Source: JARROD01 sp037384225 (lineage in GTDB: Bacteria > Pseudomonadota > Gammaproteobacteria > Pseudomonadales > Cellvibrionaceae). Taken from it: a DNA stretch of 13,194 nt. The position numbers were made by a program, and so were the translations under genes. Positions 1 to 8,534 of this stretch are shown here, piece by piece. The stretch is taken from assembly GCA_037384225.1 (NCBI GenBank), contig JARROD010000305.1:1-13194 (forward strand). The letters run 5' to 3'. The notes beneath the pieces are model-generated. The model had not been told where the DNA came from. It ran no database searches and saw only the letters and a program-made list of their open reading frames with translations. The first letter of the stretch is position 1, and the number at the start of each line of letters is the position of its first letter.

Positions 1-5
1 AGGTC

Positions 6-34
6 TTGTGGTTACTATTACTGACATATATGAT
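6..34 (+). promoter_or_regulatory. weak candidate sigma70 promoter
   Basis: TTGTGG (6-11) and TATGAT (29-34) are separated by 17 bases. The -10 hexamer matches the consensus at five of six positions and the -35 at three of six. It lies in the AT-rich stretch upstream of the first gene, which is where an operon promoter would be expected. In AT-rich DNA such pairs arise easily by chance, and the region might be coding, so this is only a candidate. Confidence 0.22.
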
Positions 35-90
35 GAACTGTCTTTCAGAAAGAGTACATACGAGGCATCAGTGGCTGGAATTTCAATATA

Positions 91-95
91 GAGGA
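91..95 (+). promoter_or_regulatory. Shine-Dalgarno site deciding the start at 104
   Basis: GAGGA lies 8 bases before ATG 104. It is a good ribosome binding site and shows that the half-length monooxygenase ORF is probably translated from its own start. The frame upstream of that ATG has stops at 89-91 and 98-100, so it does not run on from a longer ORF. Confidence 0.6.
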
Positions 96-103
96 CTTGA
101 AAA

Positions 104-637
104 ATGACGAAAAAACTCGGCGATATCTGGGTTTGCGTAGACGAGGCGCCAGATGCGCTGGCGGAGAAAATCCGGGACATGCGCCGCTGCGGCGTACAGG
201 TGGCGCTGCGGCTGTCGATTATCTGCCGTCCCACCTACGGGGAAGCCGTGGCCGCCGCCGGCCGCCTGCTGGAGCAGGGCGCGCGCGGTGAAATTGAAAA
301 ACAGTTTGTCCGTCACAGCGATTCAATCGGTATTAAAAGAGCCTATAAACAGGCGGCCGGCGGGGGCAGCCATTGGCTGACCCCATGTCTGTGGATCGGC
401 GCGGTGAAAACCCACGGTGCGCCGTCCATTGCCCTGGTGGGCGACCCAGAACAAATTGTTGCGGCGATTATGCAATACAGGCAATTGGGCGTTTCTCAAC
501 TGATTTTATCGGGCTGGCCGCAGTACGAAGAAATGTGCCGGTTCGGAAAATATATCATGCCCCTGATTCGGGAGCGTGAACGGAAATTTTTAGATGCTGG
601 AAACTTCACAACACCAGAGTTCAGTGAACTTGCCTGA
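104..637 (+). CDS. luciferase-like monooxygenase, C-terminal half only
   Basis: The 177-residue product matches the C-terminal half of the bacterial luciferase / alkanesulfonate monooxygenase (SsuD) fold. It starts with a GDIW strand, then EAPDALAEKI, an ALRLSIICR strand, a loop with LWIG, and the family hallmark LVGDPEQI followed by LILSGWPQYEE. SsuD enzymes are roughly 360-380 residues, so the first ~200 residues, including the N-terminal flavin/active-site side, are absent. As I recall the E. coli SsuD active site, the conserved His of its RLH strand and the Tyr of its LSGYP motif align here with Ser and Trp. The substrate therefore need not be a sulfonate, and the protein may not be an active oxygenase alone. 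ATG 104 has a good SD (91-95) and in-frame stops stand just upstream. The next gene starts 15 bases after its stop, so the two are probably cotranscribed. It may be a decayed remnant, one part of a split enzyme, or a partner subunit. Confidence 0.7.
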   Translation: MTKKLGDIWVCVDEAPDALAEKIRDMRRCGVQVALRLSIICRPTYGEAVAAAGRLLEQGARGEIEKQFVRHSDSIGIKRAYKQAAGGGSHWLTPCLWIGAVKTHGAPSIALVGDPEQIVAAIMQYRQLGVSQLILSGWPQYEEMCRFGKYIMPLIRERERKFLDAGNFTTPEFSELA

Positions 638-640
638 GCG

Positions 641-648
641 AGGAGGGG
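641..648 (+). promoter_or_regulatory. strong ribosome binding site of the multicopper oxidase
   Basis: AGGAGGGG stands 4 bases before ATG 653 (5-8 bases from the core AGGAG, depending on register). It is among the strongest SD sequences in the window and lies in the 15-base gap after the monooxygenase stop. It fixes the start at 653, which also gives a well-formed lipoprotein signal peptide. Confidence 0.7.
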
Positions 649-652
649 AATT

Positions 653-3600
653 ATGCTTACCCGGTCCGTAACGCGGTTTTCGTTAGCCGCTGTCATGTTG
701 CTTTTAAGCTCTTGTGTTTCCCGCCGGGAGATCCCCTTGCCGATTTCCCCCTTGCCTGTGACGGCTCAATGCCAGGTGGGGGCGGTGCAACTTGCATCCG
801 GGGAGGTGAACGTCAAGCGAGTCGTCAAGGTGAATATGGTGGCCCTCAACCAGGCCTTTTGGTACAACCGCCTGGGCGCCTCTCAACTCGACGGCATGAT
901 TTACGCGCTGGCCTCGGATATCGCCTATACCGGCTCCGACCAGGGTGGTAAAAGGCTATTGAAAAAACTCCAGGCGGGTCAGGGCGGTGACTATTCTGCG
1001 TTGGTGGGGAAGGTTAGCCTGAGGTCCGACAAACGCCCGCGTCCCATTGTGCTGCGCGCCAACGTCAACGATTGTCTCGATATTCAGCTCACCAACCTGT
1101 TGGTGCCCACGGCCAAAGAGCTGACCAGTCACGCCGGTGTGCATATTGAAGGCATGGAGATGTTTTCAAGGGTGGAAAACAATCCTGATGCGATAGCCAA
1201 CGACGGCGCTTTAGTCGGCAAAAACACAAGCAGCCTGGCCGCGCCCGGCGACCGCAGACAATATTCTCTGTTCGTGCCGGAAGAGGGCGCTTACATGCTT
1301 TACAGCGGCGCCGATAATTTTAGCAATTTCTTTGAGGGACAACTGACCTTTGGTTTGTTCGGCGCTTTAAATGTACAGCCCGAGGGCGCGGAATATTACC
1401 GCAGCCAGGTTACCCGCAAGGATCTGCAGACCGCCACCCGGGGCGAGACGCCGTCGGGCCAGCCGTTGATCGACTATCAGGCGACCTTCCGCACCGGCAA
1501 ACCCGTGCTAAACATGTTGCAAAAACAGGGCAAGCAAACCTTCGAACTGGTGTACACCGATACCACAGCGATTATCACCGGGCCCAATGCCGGCGCCTTT
1601 CCCAGGTTGCCGAAACAGGCGGTGTTCAACAAGGTGCCGCAATACCCGGATCGCTATCAACCCTATCGTGAATTCAATATTATGTATCACGAGCCGGTCA
1701 GGGCCCAGCAGGTGTTCGAGCAGTTCGACACATCGGGCAGCTCGCCGATTTCCAATACTCTGGCCGCCGGCGGCGATTTTTTTGCCATCAACTACGGTAT
1801 GGCCGGGATCGGCGCCGAAATCTGGTCCAACCGCATCGGCGTCGGCCCTATGCACGACTGTGTGACCTGCGCCTACGAAGAATTTTTTCTCAGCAGTTGG
1901 GCCGTGGGCGACCCGGCGATGGTGGTGGATATACCGGCCAACTTCTGTGCCGGCAGCAGTGCCATTGACTCTCCCACCGATGTGCCGACACCCAATCCAC
2001 CGGCCTGCGAGCCGCAGCCCGGGCCCAAAGCCACCAAGGCGTTTTATCCCGATGATCCCTCCAATGTTTATCACAGCTATATGAGTGATCACGTCAAGAT
2101 GCGGGTGCACCACGGCGCGGGAACACTGCATCATCTGCATCACCTGCACGCGCACCAGTGGTTACATTCGCCGAAAAACGACAACAGCCACTACCTCGAC
2201 AGCCAACTGATCGGTCCCGGCTCCTCATTTACCCTGGATATGGTGTACAACGGCAGCGGCAATCGCAACCAGACGGTGGGCGACTCCATTTTTCACTGTC
2301 ACTTTTACCCCCATTTTGCCGAGGGCATGTGGTCGCTGTGGCGGGTGCACGATGTGTTTGAAGGCGGCACAGTACTCACGACCAACGGTGTGCCGGCGCC
2401 GGGCAGCCGGGCGCTGCCGGACGGCGAAATTGCCGCGGGTACGCCGATTCCGGCCGTGGTGCCGGTGCCGACGGTGGCCATGGCGCCCCTGCCTTCTGAC
2501 GTTTTTATCGATAACGGGCAGGTGGTTTTCGGCACCCTGAGCCAGCCCGATCCCACCGGCGCAGCGGTCACAAGCAATCCCGGCTACCCGTTTTTTGTGC
2601 CCGGCATTGCCGGTGAACGCGCGCCCCATCCGCCGCTGGATTTCGCCTCCCTCAAAGGTGAGGATCTCGACGGCGGATTGCCGCGGCATGTGGTCTATCC
2701 GGCAAAAGCCAAGGGCAATGGTTACGACCCGAAAATCGTCGAGTACCACAACCGTTTTGATTTCAGCAAATTTCACAGTGTGCTGGAAGGAACGGTGCTG
2801 CCGGAGCAGGGCACGCCGGTGGAGCGGGTAGCGATGCAGACCCACAGCACCCGCACCCACCGCTCCAGCACACCCGAAGGCAAGCCGGCGCAGTTTATTC
2901 TAAACGGCCTGCCGGCACGCAAGGGCGCACCTTACGCCGACCCCTGCGGAACCAAGAGTTCCAGCCAGCACCTGGCGCCGCCCGAGCCGGTACCGGAAGC
3001 ATTGACCCGCCATTACCGCGGCGTCGATATGCAGATGGATGTGGTGCTGAATAAAAAAGGCTGGCACTACTCGCAGCAGCGCTTCGGGGTACTCTGGCAG
3101 GATCTGATTCCGACCCTCAACCGGGAGCGGCCCGCTGAGCCGCTGTTTTTCCGCGCCAACTCGGGTGACTGTGTTGAGTACTGGATGGCCAACGTGGTGC
3201 CGGAGTACTACGAACTCGACGACTTTCAGGTGCGCACACCCACCGATGTGCTGGGCCAGCATATTCACCTGGTCAAATTCGATGTGACTTCCTCCGACGG
3301 CGGCGCCAACGGCTGGAACTACGAGGATGGCACCTTTGCCCCCAACACAGTCGTGGACCGCCTGCACGGATTTAAAAGCGGCAAACTGGAGGGTTACAGT
3401 GGTGATTTCAATGCCGTGGCGCCGGTGTGGCTGTGTGAAAATCTCAGCGCGGCTGAAAAGGAGGACTGTTTAAAAAGAGCCAACACGGAATGGCTCGGCG
3501 CCCAGGCCACGGTACAGCGCTGGTACGCGGATCCGCAGTTGAACAATATGGGCAAGGACCGCACCGTGCGCACCGTATTCACGCACGACCATTTCAGTCC

Positions 3601-6455
3601 TTCAACACACCAGCAAGCCGGACTCTACATGGGGTTGCTGGTGGAACCGGAAGGCTCACAGTGGCGCGGTTCCGAAACCGGTGTGGCGTTTTATTCCCGC
3701 CCGGACGGCGGGCCGACGAGTTGGCAGGCGATTGTTGAAACGCCGGAGGTGGCCGATAGCTACCGTGAATTTATGCTGGAATTTCAGGATTTTCAACTCG
3801 CCTACACCGAAGACAGCTGGCGCCCCACCCAGTGCGTCAAAGGCAGCGATGGCACGTTGCCGCCAATGTGTTATCCGGAGCAAAACAAGGTTAAAAATTA
3901 CGGCAATGAAACGGCAATCAATGAACTGTGCCTGAAAAGCATCGGCAGTAAAAACTCGGTGCCCCCGCCCCAGTGCACAACACCGTTGACCCCCGGGGCA
4001 TACGTTACTGATCTGCGCGATTTTACCAACGGCTATTCCGGTTACATTGACCCCACCCGGGTTATCAACCCGCCCCAACTTCAGGGCGGTCAGGTGACGA
4101 CGCCGACGCTGATCAGTACCACGCCGCCGTTTGCCCTCGGCACCTATTCCGTTAACTACCGCAGTGAGCCGCTGCCGTTTCGGGTTTGGGATCCGCAAGA
4201 CAATACCCAGGCGCGCGGTGTGGCCGGTGACCTGGCCCATGTCTATCGCTCCATCGAGCGGGTCGACCCGCAACTCAACAGCCAGAACCCGAAAGGCGGT
4301 AGCCGCACTGCGCTGACGGCTGGGGTTTATCCAAGTGACCCCTATACACCCCTAATGCGCGCTTACCAGGGCGATAACGTGCAGGTGCGCACGCTGGTCG
4401 GTGCCCNNNNNNNNNNNNNNNNNNNNNNNNGGTGCCCACGTCAATATGCACAATTTCAGTATTCAGGGCGCGCGCTGGTTGTTTGAGCCGAGCAATACCC
4501 GCTCGGGATACCGCAGCAATCAGCCCATGGGTATTTCCGAGCATTTTGAAATGCGCTTCGATGTGCCGCCTTCCACGGTCAGTGGTGCCAGCCTGAGCGC
4601 CAGCGGCAAGCCGACCAACCTGCCCGGTTGTTCTTATAAAGCGCGGCGGGAAGTCACCTTCGCCGACTATTTATACAATCCTTCCTCGGAGGAAAACGGT
4701 CTGCTCAACGGCAACTGGGGATTGCTGCGCGCCTATCAACAGGGGCGCCAGGGCCTGTGTTTGCAACCGCTGCCCAACAACAATAAGAAAACCGTTGTCG
4801 CCACCAAAGCGGACTATTCCTGCCCGGCCGGTGCGCCGCAGCGCGAGTATGAAGTGGTTGCCGTCAGCGCCGCGCAGTTACCCGATAAAAAAGTGATCTA
4901 CAGCAGCGAAAACCGCGAACGGATTTACGATGAGCAGGCGCTGCTGTACTTCGGTTGCGACAAATCCGTCGATGCCGCCTGTTCCCACAAAAAACTTCTG
5001 CAGGACCTGCCGTGGCAGAGTCCGCAAGAACATATCGAACCTTTTGTGTTGCGCGCCGCTGCGGGCGAGTGTATTACGGTGAATCTGGCCAATACCTTTA
5101 ACGTCAAAAAAGACGGTTCCTTTCCCGGCGCTCAGGCGATCAACAATCCCAGCGAGCAAAACGCCCTGCTGCAATTTCGCTATAGTGCCAGCGAGCCCGA
5201 TGGCAATAATTGTATCGAGGTGGTCAGCGGCCAGTGGTTTTGCGATATGAAGATAGCGCCCTCCAAAGAAGTGGCGCTGGCGCCACAGCTGGTGTCCTAT
5301 GACATCAACCGCAGTAACGGTGTCAACCTGGGCTTTAACAGCGTCCAGACAGTGGCGCTGGGAAAAACCGCAACCTATCGCTGGTACGCCGGCATTACCA
5401 GCGTCGACGCCGAGGGTAAAACCCGTTACCGGCCCGCCGAGTTAGGCACCGCCAATTTACTGACCGCGGACCCGCTGGAACAGAGCCGCTTCGGTATGCT
5501 CGCGGGCATGGTGATCGAACCCGAGGGCGCCTGCTGGAGTTCCCAGGACGGCACCGCCACTACCTGTAAACAAGACGGCCAACGGGGGGTGATTGCCGGA
5601 GCCACTAATAATAGAAGCTCCACCACCGATACTCAGGTAACGGTGTACTACAACGGTGGCGAGGATTATTTTCAGGAGTTTGTGGTGATGGCGCAGGACA
5701 GTCTGGCGGCGGCGATGTTCACCAACCCGATCAACTACGGCGTCGAGCGTATGGCCGGCAAGGATACCGGCTTGCCGGGGGACGAGGGACGCGGGCGTTT
5801 CCGCAATACCGTGGCCACCGGGGACAATATCGGCAATGACGACTACCAACTCGATGTTTCCTGCGGGTATTCCAACAGCCTCGGCAAACCTTACCCGAAC
5901 CAGCCTGAAGACACGCCCCTGGGGGAACCTGAAACACCGATTTTCCGTGCCAACCCCGGTGACCCGGTGCGCTTTCGGGTGATGCAGCCCCACGGTGCCG
6001 ACCAGCATACCTTCGAGCTGTTTGGCCATGTTTGGCAGGAGGAACCCTATAATCCGGGTTCCACCGTAATCGCCAATAATCCGGACTCACAGTGGCAGGG
6101 TTCGCGCATGGGGTTGAGCGCGGCGGATCGCTTCGATGTCGTGATCGACAGCGCCGGTGGCCGTTTCGCAACACCGGGGGACTACCTGTACCGCTCCTTT
6201 CCCGGCGGCGATCAGAGCTATGGCATGTGGGGCATTTTCCGCGTTGGCGATGCGGATTCGGCCTATGCCGGCGGCGGCATTATCCGCCCATTGGTCTGTG
6301 TGCCGCAGTGGAAGGATGACGATCTGCAATATGTCTATTCTGATGAGCTTTTTGATGGTTATGAACTGCCGTCAGGTTGCAGCCTGGTCGGAACCTCGAT
6401 GGTTAAATGCAGCGCACCACGGCAAAGAGTCGTCAGTAAAAGGTACGCGAAGTGA
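653..6455 (+). CDS. giant MnxG/McoA-type multicopper oxidase, lipoprotein
   Basis: This is an exported multicopper oxidase. Such enzymes oxidise a substrate at a type 1 copper and reduce O2 to water at a trinuclear centre. The large MnxG/McoA subgroup oxidises Mn(II), but the substrate here is unproven. It starts with a lipoprotein signal: basic residues, a hydrophobic stretch, and LSSC with lipidated Cys21. Val at +2 suggests outer-membrane sorting. Ligands visible: an L3-type HxxHxH at H494/H497/H499; an L4-type HCHxxxHxxxxM at H548/C549/H550/H554/M559; an L1-type HIH at 870-872; an L2-type HDH at 978-980. The set is complete, but the order is permuted relative to laccases. The C-terminal domain (about 1760-1870) repeats the L3/L4 layout but is degenerate: HTFELFGH at 1775-1782, and YRS in place of HCH at 1836-1838. 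The reading frame shifts across the Ns at 4407-4430. Merging the GGTGCCC present on both sides gives one frame of about 1923 residues, far longer than laccases and than Bacillus MnxG (about 1200). The next gene, an exported propeller, follows after 32 bases. Confidence 0.88.
4400..4437. other. assembly gap flanked by a 7-bp direct repeat
   Basis: Twenty-four Ns (4407-4430) interrupt the oxidase gene. GGTGCCC occurs directly before them (4400-4406) and directly after (4431-4437). The two contig ends therefore probably overlap rather than flank missing DNA. Removing one copy plus the Ns (31 nt) joins LVGA to HVNMHNF in one frame. As the sequence stands, the upstream frame ends at a spurious stop at 4484-4486. 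Confidence 0.75.
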
Positions 6456-6472
6456 AAGCGACTGAAAGCGAT
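6453..6472 (+). repeat. 10-bp near-perfect tandem duplication at the oxidase stop
   Basis: TGAAAGCGAC (6453-6462) is followed at once by TGAAAGCGAT (6463-6472). The first copy contains the TGA stop codon of the oxidase, and the second ends next to ATG 6471. It looks like a small local duplication in the intergenic spacer. No function can be read from it. Confidence 0.6.
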
Positions 6473-6487
6473 GGATAACTATAAACG

Positions 6488-8509
6488 ATGATTGAAAATG
6501 AAGTGTTTATACCGACAGAGCGTGCGGGGAAAAAGCAGCGTGCAGCGATGCGGCGGTCGCGGNNNNNNNNNNNNNNNNNNNNNNNNNNNNNNNNNNNNNN
6601 NNNNNNNNNNNNAACGCCGTTATTAACAGGGTTCCTAACGGGATTGATAACACTGCTGTTCGCGCCTGTCGCCGGCGCGGTAACCATCGAGCAAAACGGT
6701 ATCGAAGTCGAGTTTTCCCTGGCGCCGCTCGGGCGGCCCGAGGCCAGACCCAGGGCCAATAGCGAAGCGGCATTTACCTTTGCGATCAAGGATCTGAGCG
6801 GCGCGCCGGTCGCGGGGGGCTATCCGGCGGCCTGGTTGCAGCGCCGCGCGGAGAGTGTGCCCACCGATTCCGCCACCTGTAAAAATATGGTGAAAACCTT
6901 TATCGGCGGTTCGCTGCTGTCGCAGCCGACGCTGAATTTAAACGTTTATTACGTCGTGGTGCTAAACGACGACGCCACGGTTTCGGTGGTTGATCCCCTG
7001 TTCAGTTTCGGCGGCACCAATTTATTGACCATGATCGCCCTGTCTAGCTCAGGGTACGATTGGAGCCTGTCGGAAAAACATGCCGGCCTTTTTATCACCC
7101 TGCCGGAAACCCGGCGGGTGGCAATGATTGAGACGGATGGTTTTAAGCTGGCCCGGGAAATCGAACTCGATGCACGGCCGCAAAGAATTGCCCTGCAACC
7201 GGATCAGCATTACCTGTGGGTGGGTGCCGACGCAACCTTGGCCACAAGGGATTCCCCGGCCGCAGACGCCGGCGAAGTGATTGTCATCGAAACCGCCAGT
7301 GGCGAGGTGGTGAAACACATCGGCGTCGGGCGCGGGCGGCATGCGTTTGCCTTCAGCCCCGATAACCGCTACGCCTTTGTCACCAATGAGCTGGACAACA
7401 GTGTCTCTGTCATCGATATCGCCCGGCTGCAAAAGGTGCGCGATATCGAAACCGGTGCGGAGCCGGTTGCCATCGCCTGGTCGGCCGCCGCCGGCGCAGT
7501 CTATGTCAGCCACGCGGGCGATGGCGCGGTGGTGGGTGTGGATGTGAAAACGCTGCGCACTCACCCGAAAGTGATCCTGGCTCCGGGGCTGGGGCAGATC
7601 CGTTTCGCCCCCAATGGCCGCCACGCGCTGGTGGTCAACCCCGATAACGACAGGGTTTATGTCTGGGATGCACTCAATAACCGCGTTACCAAGAGCGGCA
7701 AAATTGACGGCGGCCCGGACCAGGTGACTTTCAGCAGCACCCTGGGGTATGTGCGCCACCGCGACAGTGAGACAGTTTATATGCTGCCGATGGATGTGAT
7801 TGTCGACGCGGATTTGCCGTTGCAGGTGGTGGACTTCCCCGGCGGCCAGCGCGCCTTCGGCCGCGCCGATACGCCGGCCGACAATATTGTCCAGGCGCCG
7901 GGCGAAAACGCTGTGCTGGTCGCTCACCCCGGCGATCGCCAGGTGTACTACTACAAAGAAGGCATGGCCGCTCCCATGGGCAGTTTTAAAAACTACCAGC
8001 GTTCGGCGCGGGCGGTGATAGCGGTGGATCGCAGTTTGAGAGAAACCCGGCCCGGGCGCTATGAAACCGTGGCGCGCCTGGGTGAAGCCGGTACCTATGA
8101 TGTGGCGTTTTTTATGGAGACGCCCCGGGTCGTGCATTGTTTTTCGGTGCGGGTCGTACCTGTTAAACAGGTGCCGGGTAAACCGGCGCCGGAAAAAGGC
8201 GCACCGCGGGTGCAGGCCGTGCTGCTACCGGATCAGCAGTGGCGGGCGGGGCAGGCGGGGACGATAACATTTCGCTTGCAAAACGCCGAATCGGGGCAGC
8301 CGTTGGCGGGGCTCAATTCCCTGGATACCTTGACGGTGCTGGCGCCGGGTGTCTGGCAGTCGCGCGGCAAGGCGCGGGAACAGGGTGGGGGTGTCTACAG
8401 TTTCGATTGGGTTCCGCCCAGAGCGGGGGCTTATTTTATTCGCCTCGACAGTGACTGGAAGGCGCGGGATTTAGACCCGCCCCAACAGTTGATGCTAAAG
8501 GTTATGTGA
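6488..8509 (+). CDS. exported YVTN/YncE-like beta-propeller with C-terminal Ig-like domain
   Basis: The frame is open from 6488 through an N run (6563-6612) to TGA 8507-8509. After the Ns comes a hydrophobic signal segment ending in APVAGA just before VTIEQ, so the protein is exported. The first domain (about 6680-7130) is beta-rich with a WLQRR turn and a lone Cys in a CKNMVKTF stretch. Propeller blades follow, with clear YVTN-type repeats: AFAFSPDNRYAFVTN then SVSVIDIA (about 7340-7425), and IRFAPNGRHALVVN then VYVWDA (about 7598-7672). The last about 100 residues (from about 8210) form an Ig-like domain of the FixH/YtkA style: a TITFRL strand, GVWQSRG, and a final VPPRAGAYFIRL strand. No heme motif (CxxCH) is visible. 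It probably binds or docks with the neighbouring oxidase, since both are exported and their genes are 32 bases apart. The start is uncertain: ATG 6488 has no good SD, ATG 6548 in the same frame is an alternative, and the true length of the N run is unknown. Confidence 0.8.
   Translation: MIENEVFIPTERAGKKQRAAMRRSRXXXXXXXXXXXXXXXXXTPLLTGFLTGLITLLFAPVAGAVTIEQNGIEVEFSLAPLGRPEARPRANSEAAFTFAIKDLSGAPVAGGYPAAWLQRRAESVPTDSATCKNMVKTFIGGSLLSQPTLNLNVYYVVVLNDDATVSVVDPLFSFGGTNLLTMIALSSSGYDWSLSEKHAGLFITLPETRRVAMIETDGFKLAREIELDARPQRIALQPDQHYLWVGADATLATRDSPAADAGEVIVIETASGEVVKHIGVGRGRHAFAFSPDNRYAFVTNELDNSVSVIDIARLQKVRDIETGAEPVAIAWSAAAGAVYVSHAGDGAVVGVDVKTLRTHPKVILAPGLGQIRFAPNGRHALVVNPDNDRVYVWDALNNRVTKSGKIDGGPDQVTFSSTLGYVRHRDSETVYMLPMDVIVDADLPLQVVDFPGGQRAFGRADTPADNIVQAPGENAVLVAHPGDRQVYYYKEGMAAPMGSFKNYQRSARAVIAVDRSLRETRPGRYETVARLGEAGTYDVAFFMETPRVVHCFSVRVVPVKQVPGKPAPEKGAPRVQAVLLPDQQWRAGQAGTITFRLQNAESGQPLAGLNSLDTLTVLAPGVWQSRGKAREQGGGVYSFDWVPPRAGAYFIRLDSDWKARDLDPPQQLMLKVM
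6563..6612. other. 50-N assembly gap in the propeller signal region
   Basis: Fifty unknown bases lie between the proposed N-terminus and the hydrophobic part of the signal peptide. I see no repeated sequence on the two sides, so the gap may represent real missing DNA of uncertain length. The frame before it is not necessarily the frame after it: ATG 6498 in another frame also stays open up to the gap. The start codon of the propeller gene is thus unsettled. Confidence 0.95.
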
Positions 8510-8534
8510 CTTTTTACTGACGCGGCCGGGTCGG

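Larger units (their letters stand above)
1..103. other. AT-rich left edge, no secure gene
   Basis: The first 100 bases are clearly more AT-rich than the rest of the window. Two + strand frames are open from the left edge. One (codons from base 2) ends at TAG 89-91. The other (from base 3) ends at TGA 105-107, overlapping the next ATG as ATGA. Either could be the tail of an upstream gene, but both are under 35 codons, contain AGA/AGG/ATA codons that are uncommon in the neighbouring genes, and match nothing I recognise. The stretch may instead be an intergenic leader for the operon. Confidence 0.4.

Noticed and set aside
1508..2860. Two - strand frames of about 210 codons (1508-2155, 2225-2860)
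   Set aside because: They lie opposite the copper-ligand region of the oxidase. Their His/Val/Gly-rich translations mirror codon bias and match no family.
4401..6455. Separate second oxidase-like gene starting at the N run
   Set aside because: The apparent start lies at the assembly gap. The protein begins mid-domain without signal peptide or SD, and joining at the GGTGCCC overlap makes it the C-terminal third of the gene starting at 653.
6453..6491. Transcription terminator between oxidase and propeller
   Set aside because: There are only direct repeats here, with no inverted repeat followed by a T run. No convincing rho-independent terminator was seen in any junction of the window.
7049..8137. 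362-codon open frame on the - strand inside the propeller gene
   Set aside because: It is antisense to a gene with clear propeller motifs. Its composition (many His, Arg, Gly, Ile) is that expected of the complement of GC-rich coding DNA, and no motif is recognisable.
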